Positions 33,458 through 43,906 are shown, counted from the first letter of the stretch. The stretch is DNA of 64,000 nt from Dawidia soli (GCF_018598185.1 NZ_JAHESC010000008.1:1-64000), one strand, 5' to 3'. Numbers and translations are program-made. Notes: generated by a model not told the origin, from the letters alone.

Positions 33458-35362
33458 TTAGAACTTATACCGCACGAACGCTTCCATCGCTTCGTATTCG
33501 GCCAGACCCAACGCGTTGTAGGCTTGTGCCGTGGCGTGGTTGCGGTCTTCGGCGCGCATCCAGAACTCGCGTTTGTCGCTGCCGGGGAACATGGCGCTGT
33601 CTTTCTGCGACTGGTGCTTGAACACGGCGCGACGCTTGCGCATCAGCTCGTCGGGGCTGAGCGGCACGGCCATTTCGATCTGGTCGATGTCCCACTCCTG
33701 CCAGGCACCGCGGTACAGCCACACCCAGCAGTCCTTCATCCAGTCTTTGTCCTTGAGGCGCTTCACGGCTTCCATCACGGCCGCGAGGCAAACACGGTGC
33801 GTGCCGTGCGGGTCGGAAAGGTCACCGGCCGCGTAGATCTGGTGGGGCTTGATCTTTTCGATCAGGTCCATCGTGATCTTGATATCTTCCTCGCCCAGGG
33901 GCTTTTTCTTGACGGCACCCGTTTCGTAGAACGGCATGTCGAGAAAGTGCATTTGCTCGTCGGGAATGCCCACGTAGCGGCCACCCGCTTTGGCTTCACC
34001 GCGGCGAATCAGGCCTTTGATCGACAACACTTCCGGGCTGTCGTTCTGACCCGGTCCTTTTTCCCGGATCGACTTTACAATCTGCTTGTAGAATTTCTCG
34101 CCGTCGCCTTTGCTCAGGCCGAACTGCTCGTTAAAGTCGCGAACGAAGTCGGCGAAGCGTACGGCGTCGTCGTCAAATACGGCGATGTTACCCGAGGTCT
34201 GGTAGCCTACGTGTACTTCGTGGCCCTGGTCCACCAGGCGGATGAAGGTACCGCCCATGGAGATCACGTCATCGTCGGGGTGCGGCGAAAAGATCAGGGC
34301 GCGTTTCGGGAACGGCTTGGCACGTTCGGGACGATAGGTATCGTCGGCGTTGGGCTTGCCGCCGGGCCAGCCGGTAATGGTATGCTGCAGGTAGTTGAAT
34401 ACTTTGATGTTCACCTGGTAGGCCGAGCCGTACTCGGTAATGATGTCGCCCATGCCGTGCTCCATGTAGTCGTGGTTGGTGAGCTTCAGCACCGACTTCT
34501 GCACGGTCTGGCACAGCCATACCACAGCCTTGCGGATCTTCACTTCGTCCCACTCGATGCTGTCCAGCACCCACGGAGTCTTGATGCGTACAAGCTCGGA
34601 AGAAGCGGCGTCGTCGAGCACGACCAGGCAGTTGGTGTGTTTTTGCAGGAACGACGAAGGGATCTGGTCGGTGATCGGGCCTTCTACGGCCTTTTTAATC
34701 ACTTTAGCCTTGCCTTCGCCCCAGGCCATCATGATCACCTGCTTTGCCTTGAGAATGGAACCTACCCCCATTGTAATCGCTTTGCGGGGCACGTTCTCTT
34801 CGCCGAAGAAGTCGCTGGCCGCGTCGATGCGCGTTACCTGGTCGAGTGTCACCAGGCGGGTAAAGGATTTTTCGGTCGAACCGGGCTCGTTAAAGCCGAT
34901 GTGGCCGGTACGGCCGATCCCCAGCAGCTGGATGTCGATACCGCCCAGGCTGTCGATCTTCTGCTCGTACTCGCGGCAAAAGTCCGCCACCTTATCCTTC
35001 GGCAGCGTGCCGTCGGGAATGTGCACCTGGTTCTTCGGTATATCGATGTGGTTGAACAGGTGCTCGTTCATAAAACGAACGTAGCTTTGCAGCGTGTCGG
35101 GCTGCATGGGATAATACTCGTCCAGGTTGAACGTATAGACATTCTTAAAGCTCAACCCCTCCTTCTGGTGCATCTTTACCAGCTCCGCATATACACGCGT
35201 CGGCGTAGAGCCGGTGGCAAGTCCCAGGACGGCGTGCTTGCCTTCCGCCTGGCGTTTTTTGATCAGAGTGGCTATCTCGCGGGCCGAAAAAAGAGAGGCC
35301 TCCTCCGAGCCCTTAAAGATGCTCACCGGGATCTTTTCAAATGCTGTGAGGTCGTTGTTCAT
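33458..35362 (-). CDS. nagB: Glucosamine-6-phosphate deaminase fused to a PIG-L deacetylase domain
   Basis: The N-terminal half (about 1-265) is a NagB deaminase that turns glucosamine-6-phosphate into fructose-6-phosphate and ammonia. It shows LGLATGSTPTRVYAELV, the catalytic FNLDEYYPM and GIGRTGHIGFNEPGS segments and the RKAITMGVGSILKAK stretch. The C-terminal half (about 345-600) is a PIG-L/LmbE zinc deacetylase with SPHPDDDVISMGGT and the AGDLSDPHGTHRVC histidine motif. At 634 residues it is the long form common in Bacteroidota, where both steps, deacetylation and deamination, may be coupled in amino-sugar breakdown. That coupling is an inference from the fusion. The gene stands alone. 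Confidence 0.95.
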   Translation of the reverse strand: MNNDLTAFEKIPVSIFKGSEEASLFSAREIATLIKKRQAEGKHAVLGLATGSTPTRVYAELVKMHQKEGLSFKNVYTFNLDEYYPMQPDTLQSYVRFMNEHLFNHIDIPKNQVHIPDGTLPKDKVADFCREYEQKIDSLGGIDIQLLGIGRTGHIGFNEPGSTEKSFTRLVTLDQVTRIDAASDFFGEENVPRKAITMGVGSILKAKQVIMMAWGEGKAKVIKKAVEGPITDQIPSSFLQKHTNCLVVLDDAASSELVRIKTPWVLDSIEWDEVKIRKAVVWLCQTVQKSVLKLTNHDYMEHGMGDIITEYGSAYQVNIKVFNYLQHTITGWPGGKPNADDTYRPERAKPFPKRALIFSPHPDDDVISMGGTFIRLVDQGHEVHVGYQTSGNIAVFDDDAVRFADFVRDFNEQFGLSKGDGEKFYKQIVKSIREKGPGQNDSPEVLSIKGLIRRGEAKAGGRYVGIPDEQMHFLDMPFYETGAVKKKPLGEEDIKITMDLIEKIKPHQIYAAGDLSDPHGTHRVCLAAVMEAVKRLKDKDWMKDCWVWLYRGAWQEWDIDQIEMAVPLSPDELMRKRRAVFKHQSQKDSAMFPGSDKREFWMRAEDRNHATAQAYNALGLAEYEAMEAFVRYKF

Positions 35363-35444
35363 CGATATAAATGGTTTATGATACGGTTCTTATCGAAGAT
35401 GGGCATTTCCTATTTTTATTCAGAATTATTGTCCACCTATGATT

Positions 35445-35476
35445 CAAAAATACTTCAAAGTATGCGAAATTTTCAA
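35445..35476 (-). promoter_or_regulatory. Putative promoter of nagB
   Basis: On the minus strand TTG (35476-35474) and TATTTTTG (35452-35445) are 21 nt apart, close to consensus. It would give a leader of about 75 nt before the ATG at 35362. Confidence 0.5.
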
Positions 35477-35497
35477 GTGTTTGCGGTAACATAATTT

Positions 35498-36478
35498 ATG
35501 AACACCTTCAGAACCACCCTAAATGCCGGTGTGTCGACACACACACTGGCCCTCACCTCGCGGATCCTCACCCTGGGTTCCTGCTTTGCGGATTCCATCG
35601 GCTCGCGGCTGGCCGCCCTCAAGCTCGCCACCCTGGCGAACCCCTTCGGCACGCTCTACAACCCCCTGTCCATGCACAAGGCGCTGGGTTACGCCGCCCT
35701 GGATGCGCCCATCCCGCCCCACACTTACCTGCGGCACGACGATGTGCACCTGAACTACGACTTTCACTCCGAGCTGTCGGCACTGACACACGAGGCCCTC
35801 ACCCACCGGCTTCAGCAGCAGGTCGCGACCGTCCATACGTTCCTGCAACACACCGACTACCTGCTGCTGACCTATGGCACCGCCTGGGCCTATACCCGCC
35901 GCGACACCGGCGAAGTGGTGGCCAACTGCCACAAACAGCCCGCGGTGCGGTTCGATAAGACCCTGCTTACGGCCGATGCGATCGTCGCCTCATTCGGGGA
36001 GGTACTCACCGCACTGCGCGCCCGCTATCCGGCCCTGCGTGTCATCCTGACGGTAAGCCCGGTGCGGCATATCAAAGATACCCTGGTGCTGAACAGCGTG
36101 AGCAAAAGTGTACTCCGCGTCGCATGCCACACCTTGCAGGAGCGTTTCGACTATGTGGAGTATTTTCCGGCTTTTGAGATCCTGCTCGACGATCTGCGCG
36201 ACTATCGTTTTTACAAAGCCGATATGCTTCATCCCACCGAAGAGGCCGAGGCCTATATCTGGCAGCAGTTCAAGGCACGTTATTTTGACGCGTCGCTGCA
36301 AAGCTTCGCCGATACGTGGGCCGGCATCCAGCAGGCACTGGCGCACCGGCCGTTCCACCCGGCGTCGCAGGCGCACCAGAAGTTCGTGCGCGACACCTTG
36401 CGCCGGCTGGAAGAACTAAAACCTGTTGTAGATGTTGAACAGGAGATCCATACATTGAAATTGCAGCTCACTTCGTGA
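35498..36478 (+). CDS. GSCFA-domain protein
   Basis: The 326-residue protein has the family signature [15 protein letters not shown] near residue 27, which gives the GSCFA domain its name. [16 protein letters not shown] and [15 protein letters not shown] follow. The GSC and later D..H ([17 protein letters not shown]) positions resemble an SGNH/GDSL hydrolase fold, so an esterase or acyltransferase activity is plausible. No substrate is known. There is no signal peptide. Its stop overlaps the GTG start of the next gene (GTGA), so the two are probably coupled. Confidence 0.85.
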   Translation: MNTFRTTLNAGVSTHTLALTSRILTLGSCFADSIGSRLAALKLATLANPFGTLYNPLSMHKALGYAALDAPIPPHTYLRHDDVHLNYDFHSELSALTHEALTHRLQQQVATVHTFLQHTDYLLLTYGTAWAYTRRDTGEVVANCHKQPAVRFDKTLLTADAIVASFGEVLTALRARYPALRVILTVSPVRHIKDTLVLNSVSKSVLRVACHTLQERFDYVEYFPAFEILLDDLRDYRFYKADMLHPTEEAEAYIWQQFKARYFDASLQSFADTWAGIQQALAHRPFHPASQAHQKFVRDTLRRLEELKPVVDVEQEIHTLKLQLTS

Positions 36479-38544
36479 ACCAAGACACCATGAAACATAC
36501 CAACCGTCTGATACACGCCTCCTCTCCTTACCTGCTTCAGCATGCACACAATCCCGTGGACTGGTACGAGTGGGGCGCGGAAGCCCTGAGCAGGGCCCAG
36601 CAGGAGGACAAACCCATTCTCGTCAGCATCGGGTATTCATCCTGCCATTGGTGCCATGTGATGGAACGCGAGTCGTTCGAGAATGAAGAGATCGCCCGGG
36701 TGATGAACGAGCACTTTGTCTGCATCAAGGTAGACCGCGAAGAGCGGCCCGATATCGATCACCTGTACATGGACGCGGTGCAGGCGCTGGGGGTCCATGG
36801 CGGCTGGCCCCTGAATGTATTCCTGACACCGGAGCAAAAGCCTTTCTTCGGCGGTACCTATTTCGCTCCGCCGTCGTGGACGCAGATCCTCACAAACCTG
36901 CACGCCGCCTTCCTGGCCAACCGCAAGCAAGTGGAGGACACGGCGGAACAATTACGCTTACACCTGCTCCGCTCGGATGTAGAGCGTTTCCGGCAAGCTC
37001 CCGTGGAAGCGGAGCTTGTCGCCACCGCCCGCGGCCTCTATGAAAAACTGGCCGCGAAGTTCGACCCCGTATGGGGCGGCATGAGCCGCGCGCCGAAATT
37101 CATCATGCCGGCGGTGTGGCAGTGGCTGCTGCGGTATCACATGCTGACGGGTGAGCAACCTGCTTTACAGCACACGCTTCTGACCCTGAAAAAGATCGCC
37201 ATGGGCGGGATCTACGACCAGATCGGCGGCGGCTTTGCGCGCTACTCGGTAGACGGCGAGTGGTTCGCGCCCCACTTTGAAAAGATGCTCTACGACAACG
37301 CGCAGCTGCTCAGCCTGTATGCCGAAGCATATGCCCTGACCCGCGACCCCGGGTTCCGTACGGTCATTACCGAGACGGTGGGCTGGCTGACCCGGGAGAT
37401 GACAAGCCCTGCCGGCGGCTTTTACTCCGCGCTCGACGCCGACAGCGAAGGCGAGGAAGGCAAGTACTACGTGTGGACGTACCGTGATCTGGAAGACGCC
37501 CTGGGCGAGCATGCGCCCCTGGTCGCCGAATATTATGCCGCCCAGCCCACCGGCAACTGGGAGCACGGCTGGAATATCCTCACGCGCCTGTTGCCCGACG
37601 AAGACTTCCTCAAACAGCAAGACCTGACCGCCGACGCCTGGCAGGAACTGCTGGCGCAAAGCAAGGCCCGCTTGCTTCAACAGCGGGCGCTCCGCCCCCG
37701 CCCCGGGCTGGACGATAAGATCATTACCGCCTGGAACGCCATGACGATTGCCGGACTGACGGATGCCTACCGCGCACTCGGGTCGCCCGACCTGCTGGCG
37801 CTGGCGGTGCAGAACATGCGCTTCCTGGAGAACGAGCTGCTGGACGGGCAGCAGGTATACCGGTCCTATAAAGACCGCCGCTCACATACCCGCGGCTTCC
37901 TGGACGACTATGCGTATCTCATCCAGGCTTACCGCAAGCTATACGAGGCAACCTTTGACGAATACTGGCTGCGCCGGGCGGCGTTCTTCCTGGAAGCAAC
38001 GCTCGCGCTATTCCTCGATCCTGCCGACCACTGTTTTTATTATACCGCACACGATGGCGACGCTTTGATCGCCCGGAAAAAAGAGATCTTCGACAACGTC
38101 ATCCCCTCGTCCAATGCGCTGATGGCGCAAAACTTATGGCACCTGGGCATGTTATTAGACCGTGACGACTGGAAAGAGAACGCCCGGGCGTTGGTATCGG
38201 GATTCAGCCGTCTGATCGCGGATGAACCGAATTATATGGCCTATTGGGCCACGGTGTACCTGGAAGTGGAAAAAGGAATGGCGGAGGTCGTGTTACTTGG
38301 CGCCGGCTTGGAGGATGTACGCAAGGAATTGCAGCGGGAATATCTGCCGTTTGCCGTGTTTATGGGGGCTGTCGCCGGCAGCGGGTTGCCCCTGGTGGCC
38401 GACAAGACCGTGATCGACGGAAAAACGACGGTATACGTCTGTTACAACAAGGCCTGTCGCCTTCCTGTATACACCGTGCCGGATGCCCTGCAGCAACTCC
38501 AACGCGATACGCCGGTCTTATCGTCGACTCAACTAAAATATTAG
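36475..38544 (+). CDS. YyaL/DUF255 thioredoxin-like and six-hairpin glycosidase-fold protein
   Basis: The 689-residue protein has a thioredoxin-like N-terminal domain (about 10-175) with [21 protein letters not shown] and the motif [14 protein letters not shown]. An alpha/alpha-barrel region resembling six-hairpin glycosidases follows ([31 protein letters not shown]). It belongs to the YyaL/SPATA20 family, conserved from bacteria to animals and of unknown biochemical role. The GTG at 36475 overlaps the upstream stop; the ATG five codons later is an equally good start. It forms a two-gene unit with the GSCFA gene. Confidence 0.9.
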   Translation: MNQDTMKHTNRLIHASSPYLLQHAHNPVDWYEWGAEALSRAQQEDKPILVSIGYSSCHWCHVMERESFENEEIARVMNEHFVCIKVDREERPDIDHLYMDAVQALGVHGGWPLNVFLTPEQKPFFGGTYFAPPSWTQILTNLHAAFLANRKQVEDTAEQLRLHLLRSDVERFRQAPVEAELVATARGLYEKLAAKFDPVWGGMSRAPKFIMPAVWQWLLRYHMLTGEQPALQHTLLTLKKIAMGGIYDQIGGGFARYSVDGEWFAPHFEKMLYDNAQLLSLYAEAYALTRDPGFRTVITETVGWLTREMTSPAGGFYSALDADSEGEEGKYYVWTYRDLEDALGEHAPLVAEYYAAQPTGNWEHGWNILTRLLPDEDFLKQQDLTADAWQELLAQSKARLLQQRALRPRPGLDDKIITAWNAMTIAGLTDAYRALGSPDLLALAVQNMRFLENELLDGQQVYRSYKDRRSHTRGFLDDYAYLIQAYRKLYEATFDEYWLRRAAFFLEATLALFLDPADHCFYYTAHDGDALIARKKEIFDNVIPSSNALMAQNLWHLGMLLDRDDWKENARALVSGFSRLIADEPNYMAYWATVYLEVEKGMAEVVLLGAGLEDVRKELQREYLPFAVFMGAVAGSGLPLVADKTVIDGKTTVYVCYNKACRLPVYTVPDALQQLQRDTPVLSSTQLKY

Positions 38545-38568
38545 TATTTTCGCCGCGGAATAAAGCAC

Positions 38569-39411
38569 ATGAGCCAGAAAAAGTTTCCCCTGTTATCGTT
38601 TTCCCCTAAAGCTCCCGGAACACCCGTACAAGACCCTGCCGTACGATTTAAACAGCTTCGGAAGTTCCTGCGACTGCTGAAGTACTTTATAATCAGCTCG
38701 GTCATTCTCACGCTCATGGAGATCGGTGTGGCCTATTGGCTCATCAGCTCGCGCTGGTACCTGCTGGTGCCGAAAGAGCAGATGACCGAATTCGCCAAGG
38801 AGATCGACGCCGCCCCGCCGATGCCCGCCAACTTTATGCGGATCTACGAAGCGCGTTTCCCCAACCACTATCACACAACGCTTGCCCAACAGGTCTTTAT
38901 CAACTACGGCGAGCGGTATGTTCTCCGCATCCACGACATCGACACCAAGGCGCATTGCTTCTGCGACCTGGTCTATGATTTCCAACGCATGGAAAACCCC
39001 GCGTTGGATTCCATCACCTGGGACGGCCGCTTACAAGATCTTGAATACGGGTTCGGCATGGAAAAATATTCCTCGCCCGAGAAGTGCTTCGACTATGTCA
39101 TGAACCATAAGATCGCCCGCCTGCGCACCTGGGCCGACCGTGGCCTCTTTGGATTCATCTATAAACCCATCGAGCAATTCACCGACGACGAGCTGGTGGA
39201 GATTATCATCATGCTGAAATCCAAGTCGAACATCAACCGGTACGACACGCCCGAGCTCTTCGCCCGGGAATTTCGCGAATACCAGGAAAAGCTCGGTCGA
39301 CCGGAGACCCTCATTCCGGTGTTGACCGACAGCCTGCGCGGCTTCTCGGTGGATAGCCTCGGCAATGCCCGGGTAGAGGCGCCAACGGATTCTGTGGCGC
39401 TCGACCTGTAG
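38569..39411 (+). CDS. Hypothetical protein with one membrane anchor
   Basis: I do not recognise a family. The 280-residue protein has a basic cytoplasmic N-terminus, one membrane helix near residues 44-64 (YFIISSVILTLMEIGVAYWL) and a large domain outside the inner membrane. That domain contains the pattern YEARFPNHYHTTLAQQVFINYGE and the Cys-rich AHCFCDLVYDF. The fold looks mixed, with some likeness to lysozyme- or transglycosylase-like helices (FTDDELVEIIIMLKSKSNINRYDTPELF). The last part calls to mind peptidoglycan glycosyltransferases, without their catalytic motifs. It lies 24 bp after the YyaL-like gene and may share its transcript. Confidence 0.6.
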   Translation: MSQKKFPLLSFSPKAPGTPVQDPAVRFKQLRKFLRLLKYFIISSVILTLMEIGVAYWLISSRWYLLVPKEQMTEFAKEIDAAPPMPANFMRIYEARFPNHYHTTLAQQVFINYGERYVLRIHDIDTKAHCFCDLVYDFQRMENPALDSITWDGRLQDLEYGFGMEKYSSPEKCFDYVMNHKIARLRTWADRGLFGFIYKPIEQFTDDELVEIIIMLKSKSNINRYDTPELFAREFREYQEKLGRPETLIPVLTDSLRGFSVDSLGNARVEAPTDSVALDL

Positions 39412-39554
39412 TCCTGCCCCACCTGGGGGGATCATCGCCTGCATTCGGCGTCCTCCCGTGCTAATTGCACGGACTTTACTGGTACATCCGCATGGAATGC
39501 AGTATATTCCCTGTGCCGCGTAGCGGATGTACTGTGAAGAGCGTGATCCCCCAT

Positions 39555-40043
39555 ATGGTTTTCCTCGCACGAAAGGCCGGTCTTTTACTGGCGGCCGGGC
39601 TGATGCTCGTGTCGCTGGCGGCGGCGCCGGTGGAGCAGGAATACCCCGACGGCTTATATTTCATCCTCCCGTGCTCGCGCTATTCCGACCGGCCCATGCC
39701 GGTCATGATCTCCCTGATCACGCAGTCGGTGTGCCTGGCGGACCAGCCGTTTATCGGTACCTCGGCCGTCGAGTCGGTCAGCACGCTGTTCGAAGCCGAT
39801 GAGGAAAATATCATCTTTTTTGATATCACCCTGAGTAACAAAGCCTTCGAAACGCTGCAAAAGATCACCGCGGCCAGCGACGTCCAAACCTTCGCGTTTG
39901 TGAGCGGCGGCAGCATCGTATGCCTGTTCTTCTGGAACGAAGACGACCCCAGCCGGATCCTGCGCATCGAAAGCAAGCAGGGCAGCCGCAAGGTGCAGCA
40001 AGCGCATAAGCAGCTGTCGGCCCGTTTTGCCCTGCCCGGGTAG
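39555..40043 (+). CDS. Hypothetical exported protein with SecD P1-head-like segment
   Basis: From the ATG at 39555 the product is about 162 residues. It has a signal peptide (MVFLARKAGLLLAAGLMLV, cleavage near SLAAAP). Upstream in-frame codons (ATG at 39492, TTG at 39465) would only add an odd tail. The later part (IIFFDITLSNKAFETLQKIT, then an alternating strand-helix region ending in QQAHKQLSARF) resembles the P1 head subdomain of SecD in spacing, but similarity is weak and no membrane helices follow. Function unknown. It lies 49 bp upstream of priA on the same strand. Confidence 0.55.
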   Translation: MVFLARKAGLLLAAGLMLVSLAAAPVEQEYPDGLYFILPCSRYSDRPMPVMISLITQSVCLADQPFIGTSAVESVSTLFEADEENIIFFDITLSNKAFETLQKITAASDVQTFAFVSGGSIVCLFFWNEDDPSRILRIESKQGSRKVQQAHKQLSARFALPG

Positions 40044-40092
40044 TAAATGGCCAGGCAGGCGTTGTCTATCGGCTAAAAAATGTGCTTTTTTG

Positions 40093-42600
40093 ATGGTGGA
40101 AATCTTTGAACAGCACGACGACATCCGGACTTTTTTTGCCGAGCTTCTTCTACCCGTCCCCATCCCCCGGCTGTTCACCTACCGCGTACCCCGGGTCTTC
40201 CAGGAAAGCATCCGCACCGGGCAGCGCGCCATTGTACCCTTTGGCGAGCGCAAGGTCGTAACCGGTGTGATCACCGCCATACACGAGCAGGCACCGCGTG
40301 AATATGAGGCCAAGTATATCCTCGAGCTGCTCGACACCTTTCCGGTGGTGAGCGATGTACAGCTGCGGCTGTTCCATTGGATCGCCTCGTATTACCTCTG
40401 CACCGCGGGTGAAGTACTGAACGCAGCCTTGCCCAGTGGCCTGAAGCTGTCCAGCGAAAGCATGGTGCAGCTGCACCCTGCCTTTTCGTTCGAAGAAACG
40501 CCGTATTCTTTTACCGAAAAGGAAGCCTTGCTGTTGCGCACCCTCGCCGGCGAATCGATGGACTATACCGCGATCGCTACGCTGCTGGGTGTCAAAAATC
40601 CCTACAACGTTCTCAAGTCACTGGCCGCGAAAGAAGCGATCATCCTCTTCGAGGAGCTGAAAGAGAAATACCGGCCGAAGACCGACCGCCGGATCCGGCT
40701 GACGACGGCCTATACAACGGCCAAGCCATTGGAAGACCTGTTCCAGACGCTGGCAACAAAGCCGCTGCAGGAAGCCGTGCTGCTGCGTTACCTGCAGCTT
40801 GTACACGTCATGCAGGACCCCGGATCGAATGCCGCAGGGCTTTCGCGTAAGATCCTGACCGACGACCCGGAGCTTTCCGATTCGTCGATCAAGACGCTGG
40901 TCAAGCATCACATCTTTGAAGAGTTCGACGTCATCGTGTCGCGCTTTCCCGACGAGGACATCCACGATACCCCCGTCATCCCCCTGAGCCCCTTACAACA
41001 ACAGGCACATCAGGACATCCTGAAATCTTTTACCACGCACGACTATACGCTGCTGCACGGCGTGACGGGCAGCGGCAAGACCGAGATCTATATCAACCTG
41101 ATCCGCCAGGCGCTCGAAGGCGGATCACAGGTATTGTACCTGCTGCCGGAGATCGCCCTCACGACGCAGATCGTACACCGCCTGAAGAAGGTCTTTGGTA
41201 CGACCATGGGCGTATACCACTCCCGCTTCTCCGACGCCGAGCGCGTAGAGGTATGGAACGGTGTATTATCCGGGCGCTTCAAGTTTGTGGTGGGCGTGCG
41301 GTCTTCGGTGTTGCTGCCCTTCGACAATCTCGGGCTCGTCATCGTCGACGAAGAGCACGATTCATCCTATAAACAACAAGAGCCCGCCCCGCGGTATCAT
41401 GCGCGCGACGTGGCGATGATGATGGCGCATATGCACCACGCCAAAGTATTGCTCGGCTCGGCTACCCCGTCCGTTGAGTCGTACTACCAGGCACAGCAAG
41501 GCAAATACGGGCTGGTCACGCTCGACAAACGCTATGGTGACGCGCAACTGCCCCAGGTGGTGCTGGCGGACATCGGCCTCGAACGGCGTCAGAAGACGCT
41601 CAAGGGCGATTTCACGGGTCTCCTGCTGCGCAAGATCGACGAGACCTTGCAACAGCAGGAACAGGTCATCATCTTTCAGAACCGCCGCGGGTACTCGCCC
41701 ATGGTAAACTGCGAAGATTGCGGCTGGGTACCCAAGTGTGTGAACTGCGCCGTGAGCCTGACTTACCACCAGTATCGCCACGCGCTGGTGTGTCACTACT
41801 GCGGGTATAAAGAGAACTTACCACAGCAATGCCCTAGCTGTACATCCGCCCGGCTCAAGACCGTGGGATATGGTACCGAAAAATTAGAGGAAGAGCTCAA
41901 CCTGCATTTTCCCAACGCCCAGGTGCAGCGCATGGACCTGGATACTACCCGCTCCAGGACTGGGTACGAAACGATCATAGACGCGTTTGAGCGCGGCGAG
42001 ACCAACATCCTGGTGGGGACACAGATGGTGACCAAGGGACTTGACTTTGACCGCGTCAGCCTGGTGGGCATCTTTCACGCCGACCGCATGATCCACTTTC
42101 CGGACTTCCGTTCCTATGAACGGGCGTTTCAGCTCATCACGCAAGTGAGTGGCCGCGCCGGACGAAGAGATAAACGCGGCACGGTGATCGTGCAGACCTC
42201 CGACCCGGAGCATCCGCTGCTGCAGCTGATCCTGCGACACGACTACCGCGGGTTTTACGAGGTGCAGCTGGCCGACCGACAACAGCATCATTACCCGCCG
42301 TTCTCCCGCCTGATCGAGATCACGCTGAAACACGCCGACAAACGCGTGTGCCGGCAGGCGGCCGAGACGCTGGCAGAGTCCTGCCGCACGAACCTGCCCT
42401 CGGTCTATATCCTGGGTCCGGGCGAGCCGGCCATTTCGAAGATACGAAACCAGTTCCTGATGAATATCCTGATCAAGGTGCCACGGGCCGCGCCCAACCT
42501 GGCGCAGATCAAGAGTACGTTGTTGTCGCTTACCGAGTCGCTGACACAACAAAAGGAATTCCGCAGCACCCGGGTCATCCTGGACGCCGATCCGATGTAA
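40093..42600 (+). CDS. priA: Primosomal replication restart helicase PriA
   Basis: PriA recognises stalled forks and reloads the replicative helicase. The start used is the ATG at 40093 (MVEIFEQHDDIRTFFAELLL), giving 835 residues; a longer frame begins at a TTG inside the previous gene. It has the 3'-DNA-binding domain with RLFTYRVP and VPFGERKVV, Walker A LLHGVTGSGKTEIYINLI, a DEEH box in IVDEEHDSSYKQQEPAPRY and a zinc-binding region (CEDCGWVPKCVNC, CHYCGY, CPSC). The helicase motifs GTEKLEEEL, MVTKGLDFD and QVSGRAGR are also present. No gap or frameshift is seen. Confidence 0.96.
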   Translation: MVEIFEQHDDIRTFFAELLLPVPIPRLFTYRVPRVFQESIRTGQRAIVPFGERKVVTGVITAIHEQAPREYEAKYILELLDTFPVVSDVQLRLFHWIASYYLCTAGEVLNAALPSGLKLSSESMVQLHPAFSFEETPYSFTEKEALLLRTLAGESMDYTAIATLLGVKNPYNVLKSLAAKEAIILFEELKEKYRPKTDRRIRLTTAYTTAKPLEDLFQTLATKPLQEAVLLRYLQLVHVMQDPGSNAAGLSRKILTDDPELSDSSIKTLVKHHIFEEFDVIVSRFPDEDIHDTPVIPLSPLQQQAHQDILKSFTTHDYTLLHGVTGSGKTEIYINLIRQALEGGSQVLYLLPEIALTTQIVHRLKKVFGTTMGVYHSRFSDAERVEVWNGVLSGRFKFVVGVRSSVLLPFDNLGLVIVDEEHDSSYKQQEPAPRYHARDVAMMMAHMHHAKVLLGSATPSVESYYQAQQGKYGLVTLDKRYGDAQLPQVVLADIGLERRQKTLKGDFTGLLLRKIDETLQQQEQVIIFQNRRGYSPMVNCEDCGWVPKCVNCAVSLTYHQYRHALVCHYCGYKENLPQQCPSCTSARLKTVGYGTEKLEEELNLHFPNAQVQRMDLDTTRSRTGYETIIDAFERGETNILVGTQMVTKGLDFDRVSLVGIFHADRMIHFPDFRSYERAFQLITQVSGRAGRRDKRGTVIVQTSDPEHPLLQLILRHDYRGFYEVQLADRQQHHYPPFSRLIEITLKHADKRVCRQAAETLAESCRTNLPSVYILGPGEPAISKIRNQFLMNILIKVPRAAPNLAQIKSTLLSLTESLTQQKEFRSTRVILDADPM

Positions 42601-42603
42601 TGA

Positions 42604-43287
42604 TCAGTTCGATTTCTTAACGGACCCGCCGCTGCTCGAATCGGTGATCGATTTACTGGGGTTTCCGCGAAAGCGGATGCTGCCGCCGCTGCTGGCGTGC
42701 GCCACCAGCTCGCTGACCACCGATATCTTTACCGAACCGGCACTGCTGGCTTCGGCGGTCGCCTTTTGTGCTTCCAGCCCATAAGCGTCGATCTCGCCGG
42801 CACTGCTGGCCTCGATCGACAGGGCCCTGGCCTTGCCGGTGAGCTCGATATCGGCCGCGCTGGATGCATTCACTTCCACCGCCTCGGCATCGAGGGCGAC
42901 TTCGATCGTGCCCGCACTGGAAGCGCTGATTTCCAACTCTTTTGCGGCCACGGTGCCTTCGGAGAAGATGCTGCCGGCCGAGCTGGCCGAAAGCTTATCG
43001 AGGTTTACGAACGTGACATATACCTTCACATCTACATTGTTGCGAAAGTTGCCGTCGCGCATATGTACCTTCAGGTACGATCCCGACACTTCGGTCACGA
43101 CGTTTTCGGGTTTGGTGCCTGTCACCTCTACACGCACAGCCTCTTTATCACCCTTACGCAGGTACACATCGATGCCTTCGGCTACTTTTACCCCTGAAAA
43201 TGCCCCTACATTCCGTGTTTGGGATTCCTGCCCAAACACTTCTGCAACCCCGATCACCAGTAGCAGTATGCTGATTATGTTCTTCAT
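42604..43287 (-). CDS. Head GIN domain (DUF2807) surface protein
   Basis: I choose the ATG at 43287, which begins a signal peptide (MKNIISILLLVIGVAEVFG), giving 227 residues. The mature part is a DUF2807 "auto-transporter head GIN" beta-helix-like domain with the usual opening ETQTRNVGAF-like SQTRNVGAFSGVKVAEGIDV. Repeated SSAG-type turns follow (SASSAGSIFSEGTV, SASSAGTIEVALD, NASSAADIELTG, EASSAGEID). The repeats suggest a beta-solenoid, exposed in the periplasm or on the surface, of unknown role. It overlaps no neighbour and is convergent with priA, only 3 bp apart. Confidence 0.9.
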   Translation of the reverse strand: MKNIISILLLVIGVAEVFGQESQTRNVGAFSGVKVAEGIDVYLRKGDKEAVRVEVTGTKPENVVTEVSGSYLKVHMRDGNFRNNVDVKVYVTFVNLDKLSASSAGSIFSEGTVAAKELEISASSAGTIEVALDAEAVEVNASSAADIELTGKARALSIEASSAGEIDAYGLEAQKATAEASSAGSVKISVVSELVAHASSGGSIRFRGNPSKSITDSSSGGSVKKSN

Positions 43288-43445
43288 AGCGGTTTGAATA
43301 TTTGTCGTAAAGACCGGCGGCAAATATAAGGGTTGCATGTCCGGCGGCCATCGTTAATTATTTTGAGGATGTACGAAATCCTCGTATTTTACACTAAATT
43401 TCATAGCCGATTTTCTAACATTTGCATTTCAAACCAAGAGCATCT

Positions 43446-43850
43446 ATGATCTTTGACAAAAAAGCTGAACTTAATGTGTTGATCAACCTGGCTGCCAGCG
43501 ACCGGAAAGTAGCAGACCGGGAGTCAAAACTCATCCAGATCATTGCCAAAGCAAACGGCATTAGCAAGGAAGAGGTTGACACCATGTTAAACAACCCTCA
43601 ACCCATCGGCAATATTTCCAGCCTGACCAACGACGAAAAATTCGAGCACCTGTACCACCTCATCCAGCTGATGAAAATGGACGGCCAGGTATTCCGAAGC
43701 GAGATCGTGTTCTGCGAGCAGATCGCTGACAAACTCGGCTTCAAAAAGGCAGTCGTGGGCGAAATATCGCAGCACGTATACAGCGACCCTTCTATCACTG
43801 CCGACCGTGATATGGTAAAGCAAAAAGCCATTAAATACCTGAAAGCATAA
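43446..43850 (+). CDS. TerB-like protein
   Basis: The 134-residue helical protein starts at the ATG at 43446 (MIFDKKAELNVLINLAASDRK). The acidic helix-loop segment LAASDRKVADRESKLIQIIAK and the second one, QLMKMDGQVFRSEIVFCEQIADKLGF, are typical of TerB-like domains. It resembles the gene at 16864 only in general pattern. Function unknown; membrane or stress-related roles are known for the family. It stands alone and ends at a bidirectional terminator. Confidence 0.75.
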   Translation: MIFDKKAELNVLINLAASDRKVADRESKLIQIIAKANGISKEEVDTMLNNPQPIGNISSLTNDEKFEHLYHLIQLMKMDGQVFRSEIVFCEQIADKLGFKKAVVGEISQHVYSDPSITADRDMVKQKAIKYLKA

Positions 43851-43871
43851 GACATTTTACAGCGATGTCAT

Positions 43872-43906
43872 AAAAAAGCCCCCGGGTACTTCCCGGGGGC
43901 TTTTTT
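43872..43906. terminator. Bidirectional terminator
   Basis: A 15-bp perfect stem (AAAAAAGCCCCCGGG and its complement) with a 5-nt loop has A and T runs on both sides. It serves the TerB-like gene on the plus strand and the DUF1573 gene on the minus strand. Confidence 0.9.

Noticed and set aside
33524-35494. 656-codon plus-strand frame
   Set aside because: It is antisense to the NagB/PIG-L gene, whose motifs are complete on the minus strand.
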